A stretch of 48,734 nucleotides of DNA from NCBI GenBank assembly GCA_026707335.1, contig JAPOXB010000075.1:1-48734 (forward strand). Reading direction: 5' to 3'. This stretch comes from Chloroflexota bacterium. Its GTDB lineage: Bacteria > Chloroflexota > Dehalococcoidia > Bin125. The position numbers and the translations under genes were made by a program. The notes below the pieces were generated by a model. That model saw only the letters and a program-made list of their open reading frames with translations, searched no databases and had not been told where the DNA came from. Below, one piece after another: positions 1 to 7,595 of this stretch (within the stretch, counting starts at the first letter, position 1; each line of letters starts with the position of its first letter).

Positions 1-2
1 GC

Positions 3-653
3 GCCCTGCCGATCAACTTCCGCACCATCCAGCAGACCGAGGTCGCCGCCACGCTGGGCGCCGACTCGGTCGTCGACACCGTGCAGGCGGGGCTGATCGC
101 CTTCCTGGCGATCATCATCTTCATGGTCGTCTACTACCGCCTGCCGGGCCTGCTGGCCGCGCTGGCGCTGTTCGTCTACGCGGCCATGGTCATGGCGACG
201 TTCAAGCTGGTGCCGGTCACGCTGACCCTGGCGGGCATCGCCGGCTTCGTGCTCTCGGTCGGTCTCGCCGTCGATGGCAACATCCTCATCTTCGAGCGCA
301 TGAAGGAGGAACTGCGCCTGGGCCGCAGCCTGCAAGGCGCGATCGAGGCCGGCTGGAACCGCGCCTGGCCCGCCATCCGCGACGGCAACGTCTCCACGCT
401 GATCACCGTCGCCATCCTCTGGCTCTTCGCCGACGCGCTCAACGCCAACCTCATCAAGTCATTCGCCATTGCCCTGCTGGTCGGCACGATCTTCAGCATG
501 ATCACGGCCATCTTCGTGACCCGCAGCTTCCTCCACGCGCTGATCGGCTTCCGCCTCACCCGGCGGCCCTGGCTGTTCGGCATCCGCGAGATGCCCGCCC
601 TCGAGGACGCCGCGCCCGCGCGCCGCCGCGCCGAATCGGGGGGCGGCTCATGA
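3..653 (+). CDS. secD: SecD, protein-export membrane protein (C-terminal part; 5' end outside window)
   Basis: The reading frame is already open at base 3, so about 216 C-terminal residues of SecD are visible and the start lies upstream of the window. The visible part is the RND-type membrane half: several hydrophobic helices, the conserved stretch around GLAVDGNILIFERMKEEL, and the final helices before a charged tail. SecD with SecF forms the accessory proton-driven complex that helps complete Sec-dependent export across the cytoplasmic membrane. The stop codon overlaps the secF start (ATGA), as expected for a translationally coupled secDF pair. Identification is firm. The N-terminal periplasmic domain cannot be examined here. 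Confidence 0.95.
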   Translation, partial: ALPINFRTIQQTEVAATLGADSVVDTVQAGLIAFLAIIIFMVVYYRLPGLLAALALFVYAAMVMATFKLVPVTLTLAGIAGFVLSVGLAVDGNILIFERMKEELRLGRSLQGAIEAGWNRAWPAIRDGNVSTLITVAILWLFADALNANLIKSFAIALLVGTIFSMITAIFVTRSFLHALIGFRLTRRPWLFGIREMPALEDAAPARRRAESGGGS

Positions 654-1837
654 TCGACTTCGTCGGCCTGCGCCGCTGGTTCGCCCTGCTCTCGCTCTGC
701 CTGGTCGTGCCCTGCCTGGCCGCCCTGGCGCTGTGGCAGCTCAACCCCGGCATAGACTTCGACGGCGGCCTCGAGCTGGAGGTCCGCTTCCTGCGCGGCG
801 CCGCCGAGCGGGACGTCGCGTCGGCCGCCGCACAGGCCGGTTTCTCCGACGCCGACGTCACCACCGGCGACGAGGGGACCTTCCTGGTCGCCTTCGGGCT
901 CGAGAGCGCCGGTGACGTCGCCGGTCGCGATCAGGCGCTGGTCGACGCCCTGGCGGAACAGATCGGCCCGGTCGAGGTCGCCGATGCCCGCCTGGCCGGC
1001 GAGAACCTGCGCGTCGAAGTCGAGCTGTGGTTCCCGGCCGACGTCAGCCAGGACGACGTGCGCGACGTGATGCGCGGCATGGGCGCGGCCGACGCCCGCA
1101 TCCAGCAGACCGGCGACTCGGCCTTCAAGATCCGCGCCGAGGAGCCCGACGGCGGCAACCTCGACGACCTGCGCGGCGACATCGAGGGCGCCCTGCGCGC
1201 GCAGCTGGGCGACTTCTTCGTGCTCTCCTCGGCCGGCGTCTCCGGCATCCTCAGCGCCGAGATCGCGGCCGATGCCGGCATCGCGCTGACCATCGCCGCG
1301 ATCGCCATCCTGATCTACATCAGCCTCGCCTTCCGGCGGCTCGCCAGCCCGGGCCTCTACGGCGCGGCCGCCATCGTCGCGCTGCTGCACGACATCACCA
1401 TCGTCGTGGGGCTGTTCGCCATCCTCGGCCGCCTCGCCGATACCGAGGTCAACGCGATGTTCGTCACCGCCCTGCTGGCCATCATCGGCTACTCCGTCAA
1501 CGACACCATCGTCGTCTTCGACCGCATCCGCGAGAACCGCCTCGCCCATCCCACCGAGCGCTTCCGCACCAGCGTCAACGCCGCCATCACGCAGTCGCTG
1601 GGGCGCTCGCTGAACACGTCGCTGACGCTGATCTTCGCGCTGGTGGCGCTCTTCCTGATCGGCGGCGTGACCGTGCGGCCCTTCGTGCTGGTGCTGCTGG
1701 TCGGGGCCGTCGCGGGCACCTACTCGTCGATCGGCATCGCCGCGCAGGTCGTCGTGCTGTGGAACGAGGGCGGCCTCTACCGGCTGCTGCGGGTCGGGCC
1801 GCGGCCCGCCACCGCGCCCGTCACCACGACCGAGTAG
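650..1837 (+). CDS. secF: SecF, protein-export membrane protein
   Basis: A 395-residue SecF, longer than the 300-320 residues common in the family. The N-terminal helix is followed by the SecF signature region (NPGIDFDGGLELEV), then a periplasmic domain to about residue 195. Five further helices follow, with the conserved YSVNDTIVVFDRIRENR segment near residues 280-300. The start ATG overlaps the secD stop by four bases, so the two are coupled. SecDF uses the proton-motive force to pull substrates out of the SecYEG channel. The organism clearly exports large Sec substrates, including the LRR proteins encoded further along. No frameshift or missing motif is seen. Confidence 0.95.
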   Translation: MIDFVGLRRWFALLSLCLVVPCLAALALWQLNPGIDFDGGLELEVRFLRGAAERDVASAAAQAGFSDADVTTGDEGTFLVAFGLESAGDVAGRDQALVDALAEQIGPVEVADARLAGENLRVEVELWFPADVSQDDVRDVMRGMGAADARIQQTGDSAFKIRAEEPDGGNLDDLRGDIEGALRAQLGDFFVLSSAGVSGILSAEIAADAGIALTIAAIAILIYISLAFRRLASPGLYGAAAIVALLHDITIVVGLFAILGRLADTEVNAMFVTALLAIIGYSVNDTIVVFDRIRENRLAHPTERFRTSVNAAITQSLGRSLNTSLTLIFALVALFLIGGVTVRPFVLVLLVGAVAGTYSSIGIAAQVVVLWNEGGLYRLLRVGPRPATAPVTTTE

Positions 1838-1861
1838 CCGCGGCATCGGACGAGGCCGGCG

Positions 1862-2062
1862 ATGGACACGCACAGCAGAAGCCTGATCAAGACGGCGACG
1901 TGGCGCGTCACCGCGACGTTCACGACGTTCGTCATCGCCTGGGCCCTGACCGGCAGCCTCACGATGGGATTGGGCATCGCCGGGATCGAGTTCTGGGCCA
2001 AGATCGTCCTCTACTACCTGCACGAACGCATCTGGAACTCGACCCGCTGGGGCACGAAGTGA
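1862..2062 (+). CDS. DUF2061 family small membrane protein
   Basis: A 66-residue protein matching the DUF2061 pattern: an N-terminal RSLIKTATWR segment, two hydrophobic helices, and the family's C-terminal FWAKIVLYYLHERIWN segment. GAGG six bases before the ATG gives a reasonable Shine-Dalgarno. It lies 24 bases after secF and its stop overlaps a GTG that may start the next small gene, so the four genes may be one transcript. The molecular function of DUF2061 is not established, and the link to SecDF is positional only. Confidence 0.85.
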   Translation: MDTHSRSLIKTATWRVTATFTTFVIAWALTGSLTMGLGIAGIEFWAKIVLYYLHERIWNSTRWGTK

Positions 2063-2232
2063 GCGCGGCGGCGGCGTCCGCCGACGTCGCCCGAGAGCCG
2101 GTCGCGCCGATGAATCAGTATGTGACGCGCGAAGACTTGCACCGCGAACTCCGCACACTGCTGTTCCAGATCGGCGTTCTCGGACTCGCACTGGCCGGGA
2201 TCATCATTGGGGTGATGGCGGCGCTCGTCTGA
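2059..2232 (+). CDS. Small hypothetical membrane protein
   Basis: A short frame of 57 residues starting at a GTG that overlaps the stop of the DUF2061 gene (GTGA), typical of translational coupling. An alternative start is ATG at 2110, giving 40 residues (MNQYVTREDLHRELR...). The N-terminal extension is Ala-rich and low in complexity, while the part after residue 18 looks like a real protein: a short amphipathic charged stretch, then one hydrophobic helix of about 24 residues at the very C-terminus. No family was recognised. Being coding is moderately likely from position and the helix; the start is uncertain. Confidence 0.5.
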   Translation: MSAAAASADVAREPVAPMNQYVTREDLHRELRTLLFQIGVLGLALAGIIIGVMAALV

Positions 2233-2307
2233 GCCGTTCCCTTCCCCCGACAAACGGCGGAACACCCGGACGAACACCGCCCATCCGCATCATCCGACGC
2301 GGGGCGG

Positions 2308-2337
2308 TTGACTTCCGATCGCTCCATCCGCTATGGT
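2308..2337 (+). promoter_or_regulatory. Strong sigma70-type promoter
   Basis: TTGACT at 2308-2313 and TATGGT at 2332-2337 are separated by 18 bases, the best -35/-10 pair seen in this stretch. The -10 is followed six bases later by an ATG (2344), so the transcript would start at or next to that codon. It points toward the 10-bp repeat tract and the 3' end of selB, so it may drive a small RNA or leaderless ORF antisense to the selB tail. Confidence 0.5.
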
Positions 2338-2343
2338 GGAGTC

Positions 2344-2430
2344 ATGGATCGCATATCGCGTGTTAGTGGACCAAGCAGACGCCCCCCGACGGACCCGGAT
2401 TTGCCCGTGAAAGATCGTGAAAGATCGTGA
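2344..2430 (+). CDS. Possible 28-aa leaderless ORF running into the repeat tract
   Basis: An ATG sits exactly six bases after a good -10 (TATGGT), the same spacing seen at selB, hemW and vapB here. The frame encodes 28 residues (MDRISRVSGPSRR then PPTDPDLPVKDRERS) and stops at a TGA inside the third copy of the 10-bp tandem repeat. It is basic and has no recognisable domain. It could be a leader peptide, the remnant of a longer gene, or chance. The promoter is more convincing than the ORF. Confidence 0.25.
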   Translation: MDRISRVSGPSRRPPTDPDLPVKDRERS

Positions 2431-2500
2431 AAGATCGTGAAACTTCGTGAAAGAACGTGAAAGATCGTGCAAGAATCGCGAAAGATCGTGCAAGATCTTG
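2406..2500. repeat. 10-bp tandem repeat (CGTGAAAGAT units)
   Basis: Nine to ten imperfect copies of a 10-bp unit (CGTGAAAGAT and variants such as CGTGAAACTT, CGTGCAAGAT). Each unit carries an AAA or CAA run at the same phase, one per DNA helical turn, so the tract may be intrinsically bent. TGA recurs in all three + frames, so the tract itself is not coding on +. The tract is much more AT-rich than the genome around it. Confidence 0.85.
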
Positions 2501-2675
2501 CATCCTGAGGCCCCTAATGCAAGCCCATGCCCCCCGATGCTCCAGCGTGACCGACCAAGAACCCCAATGAACATGGGGTTTGTCGCATCGCAGCCTCCCC
2601 CGGGCGCCCAGCCGGCCCGAAAAAAAAGAACCGAACCTGGCATCTTGAGGCCCGTGACCCCCTCCGAGCCGCCCC

Positions 2676-4577
2676 CTACCCCCGCCGCAGCACCCGCGCA
2701 TCCCCGACGCGGCGCGTGACTTGACGGCGGTCGAGGTCCTCCAGGAAGGCCTGCGCGATCTTGCGGCTGCTGCCGAACAGGTCGCGCACCTCGGCCAGCG
2801 TGATGCGGCCCCGCTCCCCGATCGCCGCCCGCACCGACGCGACCATCGCCGCGTGTGTCTCGCCCTCCAGGTAGACGCCCTCGGCCAGCCGCACGATGCG
2901 CCCCCGCGACTCGAGGTACTGCGCCAGCTCCGCATCGACCGGGGCGCTCTCGGGCCGCGTCCCCGCCGCCCGCAGCCGCGCCACCAGCGCCTCCGCCTCC
3001 CGCTCCTGCTCGGGCCCCAGCGCGACCTCCCGCCCCGCCAGGTCGAGCGAGCCCTCGTGCGACGCCAGCGGCCCCGCCTCGCCGGTCAGCCGCGCCTCCA
3101 GCCCGGCGAAGGCCCGCGCCGGCAGCCCCAGGCGGCTGCGCAGCTCCTCGCGCGGGACGCCCGGCCGCAGCGGGTGCGCCACGACGAACTCCCGCACCGC
3201 CGCCAGCGCCCGCCCCGACAGCGCCTCGAAGCCAGCCGCCGTGCAGAGCGTCGTGGCCGGGCCGGGCGGCCCCGGCGCCGTCTCCAGCGCCACGATGCCG
3301 CCCGCCTCGATCTGCCGCCGCACCGCCGCCGACGTGGCCGCGTCGTCGAGTTCGGCCCGCTCGCGCAGCTGCGACAGCGGGGCCGGTTCGATGCGCTGCA
3401 GCACCGTCAGCAGCGTGTCGTCGGGCGACCCCTCGAGCAGCCGCGCCAGGGCCGCCAGCGTCGCCGGCTGGTCGCGCCGATGCCGCCGCGGCCGCGTATC
3501 GACGATGCGCCCCCCGCCCACCGTCGTGACCGAGTTGCGCAGCACGAAGTAGTCGCCCCGCGCCGCGCCCACGGGTTCCTCGAGCCGCAGTTGCGCCCAG
3601 CGCTCGGCCCCGGGCGGGATCTCGTCGGCCGGCGCGCCCGCCACGTCGGGCTCGCTCTCCAACAGCCGCAGCCGCGCCGCGACCTCGGCCGCGCCGGTGT
3701 GCAGCGTCAGCGTCGTGTTGTGGCGCAGCCGCCCGCTCGCCGCCGCGACCGTGCGCAGCCGCACGTCCATCGCCGTCGAGCCGGCCAGCCAGTCGCCCGT
3801 CGTCAGCACCATCCCCCGCGCCAGCGCGTCGGGCGCGACGCCGCTCAGGTTGACCGCCGTGCGCGTGCCCGGCTCGGCCTGCTCGACCCGCTGCTTGTGG
3901 CTCTGCAGCCCGCGGATGCGCGCCTGCATCCCCCCCGGCGCGATCGACACCCGCTCGCCCACCCGCAGCGGCCCGTCGATCAGCGTGCCCGTGACCACCG
4001 TGCCGAAGCCGCTGATCGTGAACGCGCGGTCGATGGGCAGCCGCGGCCGGCCGATGTCGCGCACCGGCGGCAGCGCCGCCAGCGCCCCGTCGAGCGCCGC
4101 CCGCAGCGCATCGAGCCCCGCGCCCGTCGTCGCCGAGCAGCGCACGATCGCCGCCCCCGCCAGCGAGGTCGGCGCCAGCAGCTCCTCCACGTCGGCCTCC
4201 ACCAGGTCGAGCCACTCCGCCTCGGCCAAGTCGCACTTCGTCAGCGCCACCACCCCGTGCGTCGTCTGCAGCAGGTCGAGGATGGCCAGGTGCTCGCGGG
4301 TCTGCGGCATCACCCCCTCGTCGGCCGCGACCACGAGCAGCGCCAGGTCGATGCCGCCCACGCCGGCCAGCATGTTCTTGATGAAGCGCTCGTGGCCCGG
4401 CACGTCGACGATGCTCACCTCGCGGCCGCCGGGCAGCGTGCACCAGGCGAAGCCGAGGTCGATGGTCAGGCCGCGCGCCTTCTCCTCGGCCCAGCGGTCG
4501 GGGTCGATGCCGCTGAGCGCCTCGACGAGCGTGCTCTTGCCGTGGTCGACGTGCCCCGCCGTCCCGATGACGTACAT
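2676..4577 (-). CDS. selB: SelB, selenocysteine-specific elongation factor
   Basis: A 633-residue translational GTPase (E. coli SelB is 614). It delivers selenocysteyl-tRNA to UGA codons marked by a SECIS element. Visible motifs are P-loop GHVDHGKS (8-15), the SelB-type switch RGLTIDLGF (from 35), DVPGHE (58-63) and TKCD (113-116). Beta-barrel domains and a C-terminal tail with winged-helix-like repeats follow. The start was placed at 4577 because the domain begins there (MYVIGTAGHVDHG) and a TACCCT -10 lies exactly six bases upstream, suggesting a leaderless mRNA; the longer frame upstream is low-complexity. selA, selD and tRNA-Sec are not in the window. Presence of SelB implies selenoproteins elsewhere in the genome. 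Confidence 0.95.
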   Translation of the reverse strand: MYVIGTAGHVDHGKSTLVEALSGIDPDRWAEEKARGLTIDLGFAWCTLPGGREVSIVDVPGHERFIKNMLAGVGGIDLALLVVAADEGVMPQTREHLAILDLLQTTHGVVALTKCDLAEAEWLDLVEADVEELLAPTSLAGAAIVRCSATTGAGLDALRAALDGALAALPPVRDIGRPRLPIDRAFTISGFGTVVTGTLIDGPLRVGERVSIAPGGMQARIRGLQSHKQRVEQAEPGTRTAVNLSGVAPDALARGMVLTTGDWLAGSTAMDVRLRTVAAASGRLRHNTTLTLHTGAAEVAARLRLLESEPDVAGAPADEIPPGAERWAQLRLEEPVGAARGDYFVLRNSVTTVGGGRIVDTRPRRHRRDQPATLAALARLLEGSPDDTLLTVLQRIEPAPLSQLRERAELDDAATSAAVRRQIEAGGIVALETAPGPPGPATTLCTAAGFEALSGRALAAVREFVVAHPLRPGVPREELRSRLGLPARAFAGLEARLTGEAGPLASHEGSLDLAGREVALGPEQEREAEALVARLRAAGTRPESAPVDAELAQYLESRGRIVRLAEGVYLEGETHAAMVASVRAAIGERGRITLAEVRDLFGSSRKIAQAFLEDLDRRQVTRRVGDARVLRRG

Positions 4578-4583
4578 GTCGGC

Positions 4584-4589
4584 AGGGTA
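4584..4589 (-). promoter_or_regulatory. -10 element of selB, leaderless arrangement
   Basis: TACCCT on the minus strand followed by six bases and then the selB ATG. No clear -35 was found. The same hexamer occurs upstream of the LRR genes. Confidence 0.4.
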
Positions 4590-4733
4590 GCGGTGGGGGG
4601 CGAGGGTCGCCCCATCGACACCAGCCCCCCACCCAGAGGCTGTCGCTTCGACTACGCAGGATCGGACATGCCCCCGGGGAACTCCCGCCACTCCTTCGCC
4701 GGGCCCGCTGCGTGTCTTGGGTTGAGCCCCGCG

Positions 4734-6665
4734 CTACGCGAGGGGAAGGTCTCCCGACTCCACAAGGTCACGGACCGTGCTGAGCATGATCACCTCAATC
4801 GTGTGCGACTCACCGTCCCTTTGGAGTAGGTGTGTCGTCCCCGGGTAGCGGCGCTGATCAAGATTGGCGGGACCGACTGGATTCAATTCGTACCCTGTGA
4901 ATGTCTCTTCGACCGTGCCCCAGCATACACAGACGTCAATGTGCTGGTACTGCTTGGGTCGGTTCTCGTCGTCGATGTCCGAGATCAGACCGTCCAAGTT
5001 GTTCTTGAACTCGAGGGTCAGGTTCCGTGTCTCGAACATATCGCCGGCACCGAGGACGGAGGGGGCCAACCCTAGGGTGGAGTCACTAGCCCTTAGACGC
5101 TGCTCGTTGCTATCGCACTTGAAGAAGATCAAGGAGTCATAGGTCTGGGTTTGACTCGTTGCGAGAATGTGGATCCCGGGGAACACTCCCAACGCGGATA
5201 GCTGGTGAAAGAGTCCCACAACATCTTGCTCCGTCAGTGGCTCGCTTCCGAATGTCACCGGCGGAATGTCTAGGGGTCTCCGCTCCTGATGTTTGCGTAC
5301 ATTGAACTCCCAGTCTTGCTTGTTCCGCTCGACTTGGCGTTGCTGTGCGGAAGGAATCTCACCTGTAGGCCTAAGGAACGAACGCTGGCTCGCCAAGTAC
5401 TGGACAGCCTGATTGGCTGCAGCTTTCGCAGCTTCGAGCACTTCATCTTGAACCGTCTTGCGACCCTGGTCAGGTCTTGCGTTATCGAAGTGCACGGCGA
5501 CGAGCACGTTGTGGCTGAATGTCTCGTATCGCTTGGCCCCAATGGGAAACACATCGGCCAGCCGCTGACGGTTGATCGCGAGCACGAGCCCTGGCGAGAG
5601 ATGCGACCTAACCACCGACTTGGCGAGAAGTTCGTTCATTTCTCCCCATACGCCCCCTTGATAGGCGACGAAGGCGTATAGCGTGGGATTGTAGGCGTCG
5701 AGTTGATCCCTGAACTTCTCCCGCTCCGTCTCCCCATAGTGCGATCGGATCATCTCGGTGTCCCAGAAGACGAATATGCCATCCTGACGCTTGAACTCAT
5801 CGGGAATGTCCGGGACTTGTGGGTGGGACTCGTAGTAGTGGCCGATGTCAAGAAAACGGAACGGCGGATTGCGTTGCACGTCGTGGGGAAAGAGGAACCG
5901 TGGAGCGACGAGAACCGATTCGTCGCCGCTTGAGTCAATGACGGTAAGCGAGACTTCGATTTCCACGAGGGGTTCTCGCATAATGAGCACTTGGCCGATT
6001 GCAGTTCGTGTTCTTAGGATCGCTTCCCAGGCACTTGTGTGCGGAGTCAAGGCGCGTAGACTACGAGGTCTGGTTGAGGCAGAGAACTGCATCCGCACAA
6101 ACGTGCCGCGGTTCAGCTTCCTCAGTGGTGATTGATCACGGTCCCGATCGACGAGCGCCGAATCTTGACGCGCCCCGCGCGCCCATTCGTTGCCGTAGCG
6201 CATGCGAAGGGCGACAAGATCTTCGCCCTCGGGCTTAGAGTGTAAGCGGAGGTCATCGGTGCCATAGGCAAGAAGGGTGAGGCCAACGCCCTTATAGCCT
6301 CGGTATGAGTGCTTCATACCCCGGCGCTCGATCATCTGGCCGTTGGACTTCAGCGATACATGCGGGGCCAGCGCCCGGGCAAGATCTTGCTCTGTCATAC
6401 CGACGCCGGTGTCGAGGACCGATACGTGATTCTCCTCAAGGTCGATAGTGACGGCGAGCCGGAAGGGACCGCTAAGCCCACAGAGCTTGGCGTCCTCAAG
6501 GGCGTCGATGGCGTTCTGAACAGCCTCAGCTAGGAAATCATAGTTGCTGTTATAGCTCTCGAGGACCCCGGAAACGAGGCTTCGCCTGTACTCGTCGGTT
6601 GCGGTGACCGATTCGAGGGGATCGAGAGGATAAGTTACCCCGGCTGCCGACTCTTGCGATACCAT
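4734..6665 (-). CDS. GHKL (Hsp90/MutL/MORC-like) ATPase with possible PD-(D/E)XK nuclease tail
   Basis: A 643-residue protein with an N-terminal GHKL ATPase: N-box E47-xxx-N51 (EAVQNAIDAL), DTGVGM (85-90) and GYKGVG (123-128). A middle region of about 200-430 could be the S5-like transducer of MutL/MORC proteins. Near the C-terminus D542, E552 and K554 (LTLEFKNN), followed by a helix and a hydrophobic strand (HIDVCVCW), resemble a PD-(D/E)XK core. The start at 6665 has GAGG at the right spacing and lies downstream of a good promoter; the in-frame ATG at 6734 falls at the -10, so is excluded. The gene is clearly lower in GC than its neighbours, suggesting transfer. MORC-like GHKL proteins occur in restriction systems, so a stand-alone defence role is possible but unproven. 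The ATPase call is firm; the nuclease call is inference. Confidence 0.75.
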   Translation of the reverse strand: MVSQESAAGVTYPLDPLESVTATDEYRRSLVSGVLESYNSNYDFLAEAVQNAIDALEDAKLCGLSGPFRLAVTIDLEENHVSVLDTGVGMTEQDLARALAPHVSLKSNGQMIERRGMKHSYRGYKGVGLTLLAYGTDDLRLHSKPEGEDLVALRMRYGNEWARGARQDSALVDRDRDQSPLRKLNRGTFVRMQFSASTRPRSLRALTPHTSAWEAILRTRTAIGQVLIMREPLVEIEVSLTVIDSSGDESVLVAPRFLFPHDVQRNPPFRFLDIGHYYESHPQVPDIPDEFKRQDGIFVFWDTEMIRSHYGETEREKFRDQLDAYNPTLYAFVAYQGGVWGEMNELLAKSVVRSHLSPGLVLAINRQRLADVFPIGAKRYETFSHNVLVAVHFDNARPDQGRKTVQDEVLEAAKAAANQAVQYLASQRSFLRPTGEIPSAQQRQVERNKQDWEFNVRKHQERRPLDIPPVTFGSEPLTEQDVVGLFHQLSALGVFPGIHILATSQTQTYDSLIFFKCDSNEQRLRASDSTLGLAPSVLGAGDMFETRNLTLEFKNNLDGLISDIDDENRPKQYQHIDVCVCWGTVEETFTGYELNPVGPANLDQRRYPGTTHLLQRDGESHTIEVIMLSTVRDLVESGDLPLA

Positions 6666-6735
6666 AACACCCTCGTTGCGTCCCAGGGCCAAGACGTGTG
6701 GACGCGCATCCGATACTTCGCCCGGGAACCTCAAG

Positions 6736-6764
6736 AGACTAGGAGGCGGGGTTCACTCTATCAA
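6736..6764 (-). promoter_or_regulatory. Promoter of the GHKL ATPase gene
   Basis: On the minus strand, TTGATA (6764-6759) and TAGTCT (6741-6736) are separated by 17 bases. The predicted start near 6729 gives a leader of about 64 bases ending in a Shine-Dalgarno and the ATG at 6665. Confidence 0.6.
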
Positions 6765-6823
6765 GAGACGCCACGGTGCACCCTTGGGCTGTCGGCCTCG
6801 CCAGCACGATGTGGGTGAGGGCG

Positions 6824-6857
6824 CCCCTCCCCTGCCATCGCCCCTCCCCTACCATCG
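6824..6857. repeat. Two tandem copies of a 17-bp unit
   Basis: CCCCTCCCCTGCCATCG and CCCCTCCCCTACCATCG lie head to tail just before the HAD gene. The second copy creates TACCAT (6850-6855), a possible -10 whose transcript would begin within a few bases of the ATG at 6866. Confidence 0.7.
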
Positions 6858-6865
6858 CCCCACCC

Positions 6866-7558
6866 ATGCTCGACCTCGACCGCTTCGACTGGATCAGCTT
6901 CGACTGCTACGGGACGCTCGTCGATTGGGAGACGGGCATCGCCGACGCCGTCGGCGGGGTGCTGGCGGCGCACGACGTGCGCAGGTCGCGGGCCGAGATC
7001 ATGGCGCTCTACTCCGACATCGAGCCACGAGTGCAGGCCGCGCAGCCGTCCCGGCGGTACCGCGACGTCCTGCGCGAGGTGATGGCGGCCATCGGGGAGG
7101 AGGTCGGGGTCCGCTGCACGGCGCCGGAGCTCGATTGCCTGCCCGACAGCCTGCCCCGCTGGCCCGTCTTCCCCGACGTGCCGGACGCGCTGCGGGCGCT
7201 GCGGGCCCGCCACCAGCTGGCCGTCATTTCGAACGTTGACGACGACCTCTTCGCCGGTTCGGCCGAGCGCCTCGGCGGCGGCTTCGACATGGTCGTCACG
7301 GCGGAGCAAGTCGGCGCCTACAAGCCCGACCTGCGCAACTTCCACATCGCCGCTGAGCGCATGGGCGTCGAGCGGGCGCGCTGGCTGCACGTCGCCGAGA
7401 GCCTTTACCACGACATCGGGCCGGCCAACCGGCTGGGCGTCGCCTGCGTGTGGGTCGACCGGCCCGGCCGCGGCGGCGCGACCCGCCCCACCGACGCCGT
7501 CCCCGACCTCGTCGTGCCCGACCTCGCCGCGCTGGCCCGGATGGCCGGGCGGGACTGA
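6866..7558 (+). CDS. HAD superfamily hydrolase, haloacid dehalogenase type II-like
   Basis: A 230-residue HAD hydrolase. Motif I is SFDCYGTLVDWE, with the nucleophile Asp in FDCYGT. Motif II is VISNVDDD, motif III is the Lys in GAYKPDLRNF, and motif IV lies in HVAESLYHDIGPANRLG. This arrangement fits the type II haloacid dehalogenase-like subfamily, but such proteins are often phosphatases, so the substrate is not assigned. The start was placed at 6866 because the family begins at MLDLDRFDWISFDCYG; the longer upstream frame reads through the 17-bp repeat. No Shine-Dalgarno is seen; a TACCAT ten bases upstream suggests a very short leader. It converges with the Nudix gene on the opposite strand. 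Confidence 0.85.
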   Translation: MLDLDRFDWISFDCYGTLVDWETGIADAVGGVLAAHDVRRSRAEIMALYSDIEPRVQAAQPSRRYRDVLREVMAAIGEEVGVRCTAPELDCLPDSLPRWPVFPDVPDALRALRARHQLAVISNVDDDLFAGSAERLGGGFDMVVTAEQVGAYKPDLRNFHIAAERMGVERARWLHVAESLYHDIGPANRLGVACVWVDRPGRGGATRPTDAVPDLVVPDLAALARMAGRD

Positions 7559-7595
7559 TCGGCGGGCCACCCCCACCCCTACTCCACCTCAACCG

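Larger units (their letters stand above)
2233..2675. other. Non-coding interval between the secDF group and selB
   Basis: This 443-base gap holds the promoter at 2308-2337, the 10-bp repeat at 2406-2500, and two near-identical 14-mers (GCATCYTGAGGCCC) starting at 2500 and 2640. An A8 run at 2620-2627 reads as U8 on the minus strand, about 50 bases past the selB stop. That could be part of a selB terminator, but I see no convincing stem before it. No tRNA, including tRNA-Sec, was recognised. Confidence 0.6.

Noticed and set aside
176..2191. A 671-codon minus-strand frame opposite secD/secF
   Set aside because: Low-complexity shadow of the well-conserved secDF genes, as expected from third-position GC bias.
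2406..2500. CRISPR array
   Set aside because: Units are 10 bp, contiguous and without spacers; no cas genes in the window.
2344..2719. Phase-variable gene switched by the 10-bp repeat
   Set aside because: TGA occurs in every unit and hits each frame every third copy, so loss or gain of one unit still leaves a stop; the two flanking frames cannot be joined simply.
4578..4733. tRNA-Sec next to selB
   Set aside because: No cloverleaf, TCA anticodon loop or T-arm was found on either strand between selB and the GHKL gene, nor in the gap at 2233-2675.
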